Below are positions 32,350-40,825 of a stretch of DNA of 64,000 nucleotides, one piece after another. The translations under genes and the position numbers were made by a program. The stretch is from Thioclava sp. GXIMD2076 (GTDB taxonomy: Bacteria; Pseudomonadota; Alphaproteobacteria; Rhodobacterales; Rhodobacteraceae), in the NCBI RefSeq assembly GCF_037949795.1, contig NZ_CP149933.1, positions 310,001 through 374,000 on the forward strand, read 5' to 3'. Position 1 is the stretch's first letter. Each line of letters begins with the position of its first letter. The notes under the pieces are model-generated. The model did no database searches. It was not told the DNA's origin and saw only the letters and a program-made list of their open reading frames with translations.

Positions 32350-33783
32350 TCAGTCCTCTTCGGGCGTCTCGCGCGCCTCGGGCGCGAGCGGCGTGATCGT
32401 CCAGCCCATATAGCCGAAGACCACCGTCACCACCGGCGAGAGCCAGCAGAAGAAATTGAACGGCAGATAGGCCAGCGTCGCCACACCCAGCGTGGCCGCC
32501 TGAAACGCCCCGCCCGAATTCCACGGCACCAGATTGGCGGTGACGGTCGCGCTATCCTCCAGCGCGCGCGACAGGTTCTCGGGCGCAAGCCCCCGCTCCC
32601 GATAGGCATCGGCATAGGTGCGCCCGCCCATGACAATCGCCATATACTGGTCGCATAGCACCAGATTGGCACCGATACAGGTCAGCACCGTCGAGAGCAC
32701 CAGCGATCCGGTCGAGCGCGCAAGCGTCAGCACCTTCGCCGCCACAACCCCGATCTGGCCCGTACGCTCCATCACCCCGCCGAACATCATGGCGACGATG
32801 ATGATCGACAGCGTGTACAGCATGCTCTCGAAGCCTCCACGGCTCAGCAGGCTGTCCACATCCTCGACACCGGTCTCGGCGCTGAACCCCCCAAAGGCCA
32901 CCGACATGATCCGCGCGAAATCCGCGCCCTGAAAGACCGCAGCGCAGATGGCCCCCGCGATCACCCCCACCGTGATCCCCGGAATGGCGGGCATCTTGCG
33001 ATAGCTGACCAGAAGCACCAGAAGCGGCGGGATCAGCAGGACGGGCGAGATGGTGAAATGCGCCTCGATCGTGCTCAGCAGGGTCTGGATGCGCGCCATA
33101 TCGCCCGCGCCCCCACCGTAATGCAGGCCCAGACCGATCTCGATCAGGAGCGTCAGGCCGATGGAGACACCCGTGGTATAGGACATATGCCGGATATGGG
33201 TAAACAGATCGGTCCCCGCCATGGCGGGCGCAAGATTGGTGGTATCCGAGAGCGGCGACATCTTGTCCCCGAAATAGGCCCCCGACAGCACGGCCCCCGC
33301 CACCACCGGCAGCGGAAAGCCCAAACCGCCGCCCACGCCCATCAATGCCACCCCGATGGTGCCGGAGGTGCCCCAGCTGGTGCCCGTGGCGACCGAGGCG
33401 ATCGCGCAGATCACCACCGTGGCCGGCAGGAAGATCGACGGGCTCAACAGGTCGAGCCCGTAATAGATCAGCGTCGGCACCACGCCCGCCAGAATCCACA
33501 CCCCGATCAGGATCCCCACCACCAGCAGGATGATCATCGCGGGCAAGGCATTGGTGATCCCCTTGACCATCCCGTCCTGAATATCGCCCCAGCTATAGCC
33601 GCAGCGCCAGCCGATCAGCGAGGCCATGATCACGCCCAAGAGCATCGGGATCTGCGGATCGAGCCCGTAGATCACGATCGATACGCCGATCCCCATGATC
33701 AGAGCGAGCAGTGAAAGCGCCGCTTCCCAGAAGCTGGGCAAACGCGGACCCTCTGACGAGGCGTCGGGGCGAGAAGAAGTCAT
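32350..33783 (-). CDS. NhaC-family sodium/proton antiporter-like transporter
   Basis: The 477-residue membrane protein has NhaC-family segments: ATGTSWGTSGTIGVALMG, GAYFGDKMSPLSDTTNLAPAM and CDQYMAIVMGGRTYADAY. Classical NhaC exchanges Na+ for H+, but members of this superfamily have been proposed to carry amino acids (lysine, methionine) or organic acids. It follows arginase and ornithine cyclodeaminase on the same strand, so arginine, ornithine or a product is an attractive substrate; this is inference. ATG 33783 is chosen over a TTG two codons upstream. Confidence 0.85.
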   Translation of the reverse strand: MTSSRPDASSEGPRLPSFWEAALSLLALIMGIGVSIVIYGLDPQIPMLLGVIMASLIGWRCGYSWGDIQDGMVKGITNALPAMIILLVVGILIGVWILAGVVPTLIYYGLDLLSPSIFLPATVVICAIASVATGTSWGTSGTIGVALMGVGGGLGFPLPVVAGAVLSGAYFGDKMSPLSDTTNLAPAMAGTDLFTHIRHMSYTTGVSIGLTLLIEIGLGLHYGGGAGDMARIQTLLSTIEAHFTISPVLLIPPLLVLLVSYRKMPAIPGITVGVIAGAICAAVFQGADFARIMSVAFGGFSAETGVEDVDSLLSRGGFESMLYTLSIIIVAMMFGGVMERTGQIGVVAAKVLTLARSTGSLVLSTVLTCIGANLVLCDQYMAIVMGGRTYADAYRERGLAPENLSRALEDSATVTANLVPWNSGGAFQAATLGVATLAYLPFNFFCWLSPVVTVVFGYMGWTITPLAPEARETPEED

Positions 33784-33801
33784 GACCAAAGTCCCTGTTG
33801 T

Positions 33802-33843
33802 CTTGCGGCGCCTCTTTGGGCGTTTTTTGTATCGCGCCGCAAG
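33802..33843. repeat. 10-bp inverted repeat between ornithine cyclodeaminase and NhaC-like genes
   Basis: CTTGCGGCGC (33802-33811) is perfectly complementary to GCGCCGCAAG (33834-33843), with a 22-base loop that contains a T6 run on the plus strand. It lies in the 104-base gap between two minus-strand genes and may be an attenuator or processing signal. Confidence 0.55.
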
Positions 33844-33887
33844 GGCCGATCCGACCCCTGCGCTTCACATCGCCCTGAAAACCGGCC

Positions 33888-34946
33888 TCAGGCACCGGTC
33901 CTGGGAGCGGCACGCGCCAGCATGCCGAACAGATCGCGCGGATCATCGGGGTCGGCCAGAAGGTCCAGCGCCTGCACAAAGCCCGTGCCCGCTACCTTCG
34001 CGCGCAGATAGCGCAGCGCCGAGAAATCCTCGGTGGCAAAGCCCACACTGTCGAAGAGCGTGATCTGTTTGTCATGGCGCCGGCCCTGCACCTCGCCGCG
34101 CATCACCTGCCACAGTTCGGTGACGGGGTGGTCGGGCGCGAGCACCTGTATCTCGCCCTCGATCCGCGTCTGTTCGGGATATTCCACAAAAATATCCGAG
34201 CGCAGCAGGATATCGCGGTGCAGCTCCGTCTTGCCCGGACAGTCGCCGCCAATGGCGTTGATATGCACGCCCGCGCCCACCATGTTATCGGTGAGGATCG
34301 TGGCATATTGCTTGTCGGCCGTGCAGGTGGTGATGATATGCGCGCCCTCGACAGCCGCTTCGGCGCTTTGGCAGGGCGTGACGTCAAAGCCCTGCGCACG
34401 CAGATTGCGGGTGGCTTTTTCAGTGGCCGTCGCGTCCAGATCGTAAAGCCGCAGCCGGTTGATGCCACAGATCGCGCGGAAGGCCATCGCCTGAAACTCG
34501 CATTGCGCGCCATTGCCGATCATCGCCATCACCTGCGCGCCCGCAGGGGCCAGATAGCGCCCGACCAGCGCCGAGGTCGCCGCCGTGCGCAGCGCCGTCA
34601 GCAGCGTCATCTCGCTCAGGAGCACCGGATAGCCGGTGCTTACCTCCGAAAGCACCCCGAACGCGGTCACGGTCTGATGGCCGGTGCGCGTGTTTCTGGG
34701 ATGGCCGTTCACATATTTGAACCCGTAAAGCGCCTGATCGGCGGTGGGCATCAGCTCGATCACGCCGCCTGGCACATGCGAGGCCACGCGCGGCACCTTG
34801 TCGAACTCGGGCCAGCGCTTGAAATCCTCCTCGATATGGTCGGCGAGCTCGGTGAGGAAAGTCTCGATGCCGGTCTGGTGGACAAGGCCCATCATATTCT
34901 GCACGGAAACAAAAGGCACATAGGCCAAGGGAGAGGCGGGGATCAT
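33888..34946 (-). CDS. Ornithine cyclodeaminase
   Basis: The 352-residue protein belongs to the OCD/mu-crystallin family. It has the NAD site MIGNGAQCEFQAMAF and the motif INAIGGDCPGKTEL, whose Asp is the catalytic residue of true ornithine cyclodeaminase and is usually changed in ketimine reductases. It converts L-ornithine to L-proline with release of ammonia. Its ATG overlaps the arginase stop by one base (TGATG), so arginine to ornithine to proline is made as a unit. Confidence 0.92.
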   Translation of the reverse strand: MIPASPLAYVPFVSVQNMMGLVHQTGIETFLTELADHIEEDFKRWPEFDKVPRVASHVPGGVIELMPTADQALYGFKYVNGHPRNTRTGHQTVTAFGVLSEVSTGYPVLLSEMTLLTALRTAATSALVGRYLAPAGAQVMAMIGNGAQCEFQAMAFRAICGINRLRLYDLDATATEKATRNLRAQGFDVTPCQSAEAAVEGAHIITTCTADKQYATILTDNMVGAGVHINAIGGDCPGKTELHRDILLRSDIFVEYPEQTRIEGEIQVLAPDHPVTELWQVMRGEVQGRRHDKQITLFDSVGFATEDFSALRYLRAKVAGTGFVQALDLLADPDDPRDLFGMLARAAPRTGA

Positions 34947-35875
34947 CAGAGGTAGCTCCTTGTCATACGGTCCATGACCTGACGACCGAACAGGCTGGCG
35001 GTCAGATCGCAAAGTAACTGCGCGGTGCGCCCGCGCTCGTCGAGAAACGGGTTCAGCTCGACCAGATCGAGCGAGGTGACGAGCCCGCTGTCGCAGAGCG
35101 TCTCCATGATGAGATGCGCCTCGCGGAAGGTGGCGCCCCCCGGCACGGTCGTGCCCACAGCCGGCGCGATGGAAGGGTCGAGGAAATCGACATCGAAGGA
35201 CACATGCAGCATGCCACCCGCCTGTGCCACGCGGGCAAGGAAGGCCCGCAGGGGCACAAGCACGCCCGTTTCATCAATGGCGCGCATGTCATGCACCTCG
35301 ATCCCCGTCTCGCGGATGCGGGCGCGTTCGGCCGGATCGACCGAGCGGATACCCATCATGCAGATATTCCGGGGCTCCACGGCCTGCGGCAGCGGCGGAT
35401 AGGCCTCGCAATCGGTCTGGCCGGTGAAATAGGCGACCGGCGTGCCATGCAGGTTGCCACTGGTCGTGGACATCAGCGTGTGCAGATCGGGATGGGCATC
35501 GAGCCAGAGCACGAAAAGCGGACGATCCGCCGCAGCGGCCCGCCGCGCCATCGCGGGCACGGTGCCCGCGGCCATCGAATGGTCACCGCCCAGAAATACC
35601 GGCAGATCGCAGGTCTGGCTCGCGTCAAAGGCGGCCTCGTGAAGCGCTCCGATCCATGCGCGGGTCTCGGCCAGATGATGCAGCGCGGGGTTGGGATGGG
35701 GCAGCGGTGCGACGGGCGGGATCGCCACATCGCCAAGGTCGCTCACCTCCCATCCCAGAGCGCGCAGCTCGTCCTCGATGGCGGCAGTGCGCAGGCTGGC
35801 GGGCCCCATCACACAGCCGCGTTGCGAGGCCCCTGTTTCGATCGGCGCTCCAAGGATGGCGCATCTCTTCGGCAT
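34946..35875 (-). CDS. rocF: Arginase
   Basis: The 309-residue ureohydrolase shows the binuclear manganese motifs GGDHS, WLDAHPDLHT and SFDVDFLDPS, with the C-terminal LDLVELNPFLDE. The NLHGTPVAY segment is typical of arginase rather than agmatinase. It splits arginine into ornithine and urea. First gene of the minus operon, divergent from an Lrp-type regulator gene 118 bases away that probably controls it. Confidence 0.93.
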   Translation of the reverse strand: MPKRCAILGAPIETGASQRGCVMGPASLRTAAIEDELRALGWEVSDLGDVAIPPVAPLPHPNPALHHLAETRAWIGALHEAAFDASQTCDLPVFLGGDHSMAAGTVPAMARRAAAADRPLFVLWLDAHPDLHTLMSTTSGNLHGTPVAYFTGQTDCEAYPPLPQAVEPRNICMMGIRSVDPAERARIRETGIEVHDMRAIDETGVLVPLRAFLARVAQAGGMLHVSFDVDFLDPSIAPAVGTTVPGGATFREAHLIMETLCDSGLVTSLDLVELNPFLDERGRTAQLLCDLTASLFGRQVMDRMTRSYL

Positions 35876-35889
35876 GATCCGGCCCTTTC

Positions 35890-35910
35890 ATGATCTCTTT
35901 TCCCGATCAT
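35890..35910. promoter_or_regulatory. Putative regulator site upstream of arginase, ATGATC-N9-GATCAT
   Basis: A perfect 6+6 inverted repeat with 9-base spacer sits 15-35 bases upstream of the arginase ATG. A related TGATCA lies at 35944-35949, and AATGA-N12-TCATT at 35951-35972 is closer to the regulator gene. Multiple spaced half-sites fit an Lrp-type octamer. The same spacer has a TTGACA box at 35931-35936. Confidence 0.45.
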
Positions 35911-35993
35911 GGCAAAGGCGAAAGAAATATTTGACAAATAAAGTGATCATAATGAAACTAAAACTAGTCATTTTGTAAAGATAGAACATCATT

Positions 35994-36431
35994 ATGAAAA
36001 CTACGCCCGACCTTTCCCCCGCCGATCACGCATTGATCTCCGCCCTGCGCGACAATGCGCGCATGTCGGTGACGGAGCTGGCCCATGTGACGGGGCTCTC
36101 GCGCACCACCGTCACGGCACGGCTCGACCAGCTGAAGGCCAGCGGACGCATCCGGCGCTTCACCATCGAGACCGATGTCGATGCCGAGGGCGGGGTCCGC
36201 GCGATCACCATGGTCGAGTTGCAGGGCCGCATGTCGCGGCAGGTGATCCACACGCTCTCGCGCATCGAGGGGGTGGCCACTGTCTGGTCGACCAATGGAA
36301 AATGGGATCTGGTGGTGGATATCCGCACGCAGGACCTTGTGGAATTCGACAGGGTCCTGCGCGCCATCCGCGAGGTTCAGGGCGTGATGAACTCGGAAAG
36401 TTCACTCCTGCTCACCCATGTGGCGGGTTAG
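35994..36431 (+). CDS. Lrp/AsnC family transcriptional regulator
   Basis: The 145-residue protein has an N-terminal helix-turn-helix (LISALRDNARMSVTELAHVTGLSRTTVTARLDQL split over residues 15-50) and a C-terminal RAM ligand domain. It is divergent from arginase and probably activates arg/ornithine catabolism in response to an amino acid. Its stop codon overlaps the stop of the convergent ABC gene by 4 bases (TTAG). Confidence 0.9.
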   Translation: MKTTPDLSPADHALISALRDNARMSVTELAHVTGLSRTTVTARLDQLKASGRIRRFTIETDVDAEGGVRAITMVELQGRMSRQVIHTLSRIEGVATVWSTNGKWDLVVDIRTQDLVEFDRVLRAIREVQGVMNSESSLLLTHVAG

Positions 36432-38140
36432 GCCGCGTCCTGATGATGCAGGCGGCGGTAAATCCCTGTTTGCGCCAGAAGCGCCTCATGGGTGCCTTCC
36501 TGAACAATTTTCCCCTGATCCATGACCAGAATCCGGTCGGCATGTTCGATTGTGGACAACCGGTGCGCGATGATCAGGCTGGTGCGGTTGCGGGCAAGCT
36601 CGGTCAGGGCGGCCTGGATCTCGCGTTCGGTCTGACTGTCGAGCGCCGAGGTCGCCTCGTCCAGCAGAAGGATCGGCGGGTTCTTCAGGAAGATCCGCGC
36701 AATCGCCACCCGCTGGCGCTGCCCGCCCGAAAGCATCACACCGCGCTCGCCCACGACTGTCTCGAGCCCCTCGGGCAGACCCGCCACAAACTCCGTCAGC
36801 TGCGCGCGCTGCACGGCCAGAGCCAGTTCCTCCTCGGTGGCATCAAGCTTGCCATAGGCGATATTCTCGCGCAGCGTGCCGCCAAACAGGAAGACCTCCT
36901 GTGATACGAGCCCGATCTGGTCGCGCAGGCTTTCCAGCGTCATATCGGCCAAGGCCACCCCGTCGATCAGGACCTTGCCCGAGCTGGGATCATAGAAGCG
37001 CGGCACGAGCGACATCAGCGTGGATTTCCCCGCCCCCGAGGCACCCACCAACGCCACCGTCTCGCCCGCGCGGATCGTCAGATCGACCTCGTGCAGGACC
37101 GATGCCTTTCCGGCATAGGAAAAGGCCACGCGATCGAAGCGGATCTCGCCGTGGAAGGCAGGGGCGGGGCGCGCATCTGGGGCATCCGCAATCTCCGGAT
37201 CGGTGTTCAGCAGGTCCAGATAGTTGCGGAAACCGGCAATACCGCGCGGATAGGTCTCGATCACGGCAGCGATCTTTTCCAGCGGGCGGAAGAAGACATT
37301 GACCAGCAGCAGGAAGCCCACAAAGCCACCTGTCGTCAGACTGCCATCGATCACATAGCCCGCGCCTGCGACCATCACCACCACCTGCACAAGCCGCAGC
37401 CCCATATATTGCAGCGCGGTGGCATGAGCCATGATCCGGTAGGCCGAGAGCTTGGTCGTGCGGTAGCCCTGATTGTCGCGCTCAAACAGCCCCGCCTCGT
37501 GTTTCTCGCGGGAGAAAGCCTGCACGATACGGATACCGCCAAGCGCCTCCTCGAGCCGCACGTTGAACGCGCCCACCCGCGCATAGATGGAACGCCACGC
37601 ACTGGTCATCCGCCCGCCATAGACAGCGGTCAGCCAGACCATCGCGGGCACGATGATACAGGTGATCAGCGCCAGTTGCGGATGGATATAGGCCATCAGG
37701 ATCAGCGCCCCGATAAAGGTCATGATGGCGATGAACAGGTCCTCGGGACCGTGATGGGCGACCTCGCCGATCTCCTCGAGATCACGGGTGACACGGGCGA
37801 TCAGTCTGCCGGTCTCTATCCGGTCGAAGAAGCCCCAGCCGAGTTTCGTCAGATGTGCGAAGGCCCGCGCCCGCATGGTAGTTTCGATATTGATGCCCAG
37901 CATATGGCCCCAATAGATCACCACCCCCATCAGCGCGGTATTGACCGCATAGATCACCAAAAGGCCGAAGGCTGCAAGCACCGTCAGCCCCCAGTCGTTC
38001 TGCGGCAGAAGGTGGTCGATGAAGCCGGTGATAGCCAGCGGGAAAACCAGTTCCAGCAAACCCGACACCACCGCACAGGAGAAATCGAGCCAGAAGAGCC
38101 GTTTGAACGGGCGGTAATAGGCGGCAAACTGTTTGAGCAT
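36428..38140 (-). CDS. Exporter-fold ABC transporter (ATPase-permease half transporter)
   Basis: The 570-residue protein has a six-helix membrane domain (residues about 15-300) and an ATPase domain with Walker A GASGAGKST, signature MLSGGQRQRVAIA, Walker B ILLLDEATSALD and a C-terminal SLIIAHRLST. It resembles MsbA-like homodimers. Its ATG overlaps the stop of the siderophore ATPase gene by 1 base, so it is the last member of the iron-uptake operon. It may export a siderophore or, like YbtPQ and IrtAB, be an exporter-fold protein that imports iron chelates. A function unrelated to iron cannot be excluded. Confidence 0.85.
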   Translation of the reverse strand: MLKQFAAYYRPFKRLFWLDFSCAVVSGLLELVFPLAITGFIDHLLPQNDWGLTVLAAFGLLVIYAVNTALMGVVIYWGHMLGINIETTMRARAFAHLTKLGWGFFDRIETGRLIARVTRDLEEIGEVAHHGPEDLFIAIMTFIGALILMAYIHPQLALITCIIVPAMVWLTAVYGGRMTSAWRSIYARVGAFNVRLEEALGGIRIVQAFSREKHEAGLFERDNQGYRTTKLSAYRIMAHATALQYMGLRLVQVVVMVAGAGYVIDGSLTTGGFVGFLLLVNVFFRPLEKIAAVIETYPRGIAGFRNYLDLLNTDPEIADAPDARPAPAFHGEIRFDRVAFSYAGKASVLHEVDLTIRAGETVALVGASGAGKSTLMSLVPRFYDPSSGKVLIDGVALADMTLESLRDQIGLVSQEVFLFGGTLRENIAYGKLDATEEELALAVQRAQLTEFVAGLPEGLETVVGERGVMLSGGQRQRVAIARIFLKNPPILLLDEATSALDSQTEREIQAALTELARNRTSLIIAHRLSTIEHADRILVMDQGKIVQEGTHEALLAQTGIYRRLHHQDAA

Positions 38141-38919
38141 CAGGTAATATCCGGAATGGCAACGGGGGAGAGATCGGGCGGGGAGAGGACCTGCATGGAA
38201 ACCCCATAGATGTCATGCAGGCGCGCGGGTGTCATCAGCTGTACCACCGGCCCGTCAAAGACGACGCGGCCCTGTTTGAGCGCCACGATATGGTCGCAGT
38301 ATCGTGCGGCCATGTTGAGATCATGGATCACCATCACGACCGAGCGGCCCTCGTTGCGGGTGAGCCTCTGCAGAAGGCCCAGCACCTCGATCTGGTGGGC
38401 GATATCGAGCGCCGAGATCGGCTCGTCGAGCAGAAGCGCCTGCGCCTCCTGCGCCACCATCATCGCGATCCACGCCCGCTGCGCCTCGCCGCCCGAAAGC
38501 GCATCGATCCGGCGGTCGGCAAAGGCGTCGAGCCCGCAGGCGCTCAGCGCCGCCGCGACCGCCTGACGGTCGGCACGTCCCGGCGCCCGCAAGGGCCCGT
38601 GCCACGGGTAGCGGCCCAAGGCCACCAGCTCGCGCACCTCCATCGCGTCGCTTTGCGGCAGGGTCTGGGGCAGATAGGCCAGCGCCCGTGCCAGATCACG
38701 GCGCGACCAGCGCGCCAGATCGCGTCCCTTCAGGGCCAGCTCGCCCTGCCCCTGCATCTGGCGGGCCAGATGTTTCAGCAGCGTGGATTTGCCCGAGCCG
38801 TTATGACCGATCAACCCGATCATACGGCCTTCGGGGAGCGTCAGGGTGATATCGTCCAGAAGCGCCCGCCCCGCGATGTCATGGCGCAGCCCCTTGAGGG
38901 AAAAGAGATCTCGGGTCAT
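38140..38919 (-). CDS. Iron-siderophore ABC transporter ATP-binding protein (FhuC/FecE-like)
   Basis: The 259-residue ATPase carries Walker A GHNGSGKSTL, signature LSGGEAQRAWIAMM, Walker B LLLDEPISALD and the switch His in VIHDLNMAARYCD. The FepC/FhuC-type signature SGGEAQRAWIA is diagnostic for iron-chelate importers. Start MTRDLFSLK is 1 base from the permease stop. It energises the double permease upstream. Confidence 0.93.
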   Translation of the reverse strand: MTRDLFSLKGLRHDIAGRALLDDITLTLPEGRMIGLIGHNGSGKSTLLKHLARQMQGQGELALKGRDLARWSRRDLARALAYLPQTLPQSDAMEVRELVALGRYPWHGPLRAPGRADRQAVAAALSACGLDAFADRRIDALSGGEAQRAWIAMMVAQEAQALLLDEPISALDIAHQIEVLGLLQRLTRNEGRSVVMVIHDLNMAARYCDHIVALKQGRVVFDGPVVQLMTPARLHDIYGVSMQVLSPPDLSPVAIPDIT

Positions 38920-38920
38920 G

Positions 38921-40825
38921 TCATTTCCTCAACATCAGCCATAGCAGCCATGGCGTGCCCACAAGCGAGGCAAAAAGCCCCAGCGGAAGATCATAGGGAA
39001 AGGCCAGCATCCGCGCGCCGAAATCGGCCAGAACCATCAGGAGCGCACCGGTCAGGATACTGCCCAAAATATGGCAGGCGGTGGTGGCCAGCCCCAGATG
39101 GCGCGCCAGATGCGGCGCCACCAGCCCGACAAAGCTCACCGGTCCCACCAGCACCGTGGCCACCCCCGTGGCAAGGGCCGCCACCGCAAGGCAGAGCGCC
39201 CAGAGCGCGCGCAGGGGCGCACCAAGCCCGCCCGCCACAGCAGGCCCGAGTGACAGCACCGTCAGCCCCCGTGCCAGCAGAAGGCCGAGTGCGGACAGCA
39301 CGACGAGCGCGGCGCAAAGGCCCGTCGCGGCGGGAGCCGTGACATGGGCGGCAGATCCCGACAGCCATGCCAGAATGGCGAAGGCTTTCGGACCGCCCGA
39401 AGCCATCAGCAGGGTCAGCACCGCCCCCCCCAGCGCCGAGACCGATACGCCCGCCAGCAGCACCCGCTGCGGCTGGATCGCCCCGTGCCGGATCATGGCC
39501 AGCAGGACCCCTAGCGCCAACGCGCCGCCCAGAGCCGAGGCGCCATAGAGCGCCGCAGCCGAGGGTGCGCCCAGCCCGAACAGCGTAAGGCCGTAGCCCA
39601 TCGAGGCCCCGCCCGAGACGCCCAGCACCTCGGGTGAAGCCAGCGGATTGGCGCTCAGCCGCTGCAGCACAGCCCCGGTCAGAGCCAGAAGCCCGCCCGC
39701 CGCGGCCACCGCACAAAGTCGTGTCAGCCGCCCCGGAAGGAAAGCCGCCGCCTGTGCCGGATCGAGCCAGAGCCAGCCGTCGGGCGTGCGCCCCGACAGC
39801 GCCAGCCCGATCACCAGCGCGGGCAGCGCCACGGCAAGCGCCATCACCACGATCACGGGCCTGCGCGCGCGTGGCAGGGCGCGATAGGCTTCCGCCGGAG
39901 CCACCGCCCGCATCCAGCGCATCATCCAGATAAGGAGCGGCCCGCCGATCAGACCCACCACCGCACCGGTCGGGAACATATCACCCGCCCCCGTCATCCG
40001 CGCCAGCAGCACATCGGTCCCGAAGAGAAGAAGCGCGCCGCAGAACGGGCCCCAGACGAGCGTCTCGCGCAGGCTGCGCGCTCCGCCCGCATGGGCAAGC
40101 GCAGGCCCCGCGAGCCCGACAAAACCGATCAGCCCGACAAAGGCCGAAACGCTGGCAGCAAGCACCGTGGCCAGCACGAGCGCCGAGAGGCGGATCAGCG
40201 CGACATTCTGGCCGAGCGCCTGACCCGCCTCCGCGCCGAGAGACAGGACCGCGAGCGGGCGGCGCAACAGCCCCGCCCCCAGGGCCCCAAGGGCCAGAAC
40301 CGCGGCCAGAACCCGTGCGGGCTGCCAATCGGTCTGCACGAGCGATCCACCCGTCCAGATGACGAGCGAATAGAGATATTCGCCCTGTCCCAGAACCAGT
40401 GCCGCGCCAAGCCCCGAGGCCAGCAGCGCCACCAGCATGCCCACGACGACCATGCTTACCGGATGATAGCCGCCCCGCGCTCCCAATCCCATGACCAGCG
40501 CAAGGGCTGCGAAGGCCCCCGCAAATGCGAAGGGCCAGCGCCCCCAGACCAGCCAGTCGGGGAAAAAGAGCGTTGCGATAATCAGCGCCAGCTGCGCGCC
40601 CGCCGACAGGCCGAGGCTTGATGGATCGGCGATCGGGTTGCGCAGAACGGTCTGCATAAGCACGCCCGACAGGCCCAGAAGCGCCCCCGCAAGCAGTGCC
40701 ACCACGCCACGCGGCAGCGTGCCCTGATAGAAGAGAAGCGCGGTGATCGGGTCCGAACCCGCAGGCGGGATCTGCCCCCAGAGCCAGAGGGTCACGAGAA
40801 GCGTCAGAAGGAGAAGATATCTCAT
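38921..40825 (-). CDS. Fused double iron-siderophore permease (FhuB-like)
   Basis: The 634-residue membrane protein consists of two FecCD-type halves, each with a GVLMQTVLRNPIADPSSLG or GAVLQRLSANPLASPEVLG motif (about residues 50-70 and 380-400). That makes it FhuB-like, with about 20 helices and the whole permease in one chain. ATG 40825 overlaps the binding-protein stop in ATGA; longer readings in the frame run through the binding-protein gene. It works with the adjacent binding protein and ATPase. Confidence 0.93.
   Translation of the reverse strand: MRYLLLLTLLVTLWLWGQIPPAGSDPITALLFYQGTLPRGVVALLAGALLGLSGVLMQTVLRNPIADPSSLGLSAGAQLALIIATLFFPDWLVWGRWPFAFAGAFAALALVMGLGARGGYHPVSMVVVGMLVALLASGLGAALVLGQGEYLYSLVIWTGGSLVQTDWQPARVLAAVLALGALGAGLLRRPLAVLSLGAEAGQALGQNVALIRLSALVLATVLAASVSAFVGLIGFVGLAGPALAHAGGARSLRETLVWGPFCGALLLFGTDVLLARMTGAGDMFPTGAVVGLIGGPLLIWMMRWMRAVAPAEAYRALPRARRPVIVVMALAVALPALVIGLALSGRTPDGWLWLDPAQAAAFLPGRLTRLCAVAAAGGLLALTGAVLQRLSANPLASPEVLGVSGGASMGYGLTLFGLGAPSAAALYGASALGGALALGVLLAMIRHGAIQPQRVLLAGVSVSALGGAVLTLLMASGGPKAFAILAWLSGSAAHVTAPAATGLCAALVVLSALGLLLARGLTVLSLGPAVAGGLGAPLRALWALCLAVAALATGVATVLVGPVSFVGLVAPHLARHLGLATTACHILGSILTGALLMVLADFGARMLAFPYDLPLGLFASLVGTPWLLWLMLRK

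Noticed and set aside
36428..36431. Possible frameshift or fusion between Lrp and the ABC gene
   Set aside because: They are convergent genes whose stop codons overlap (TTAG); both proteins are full length.
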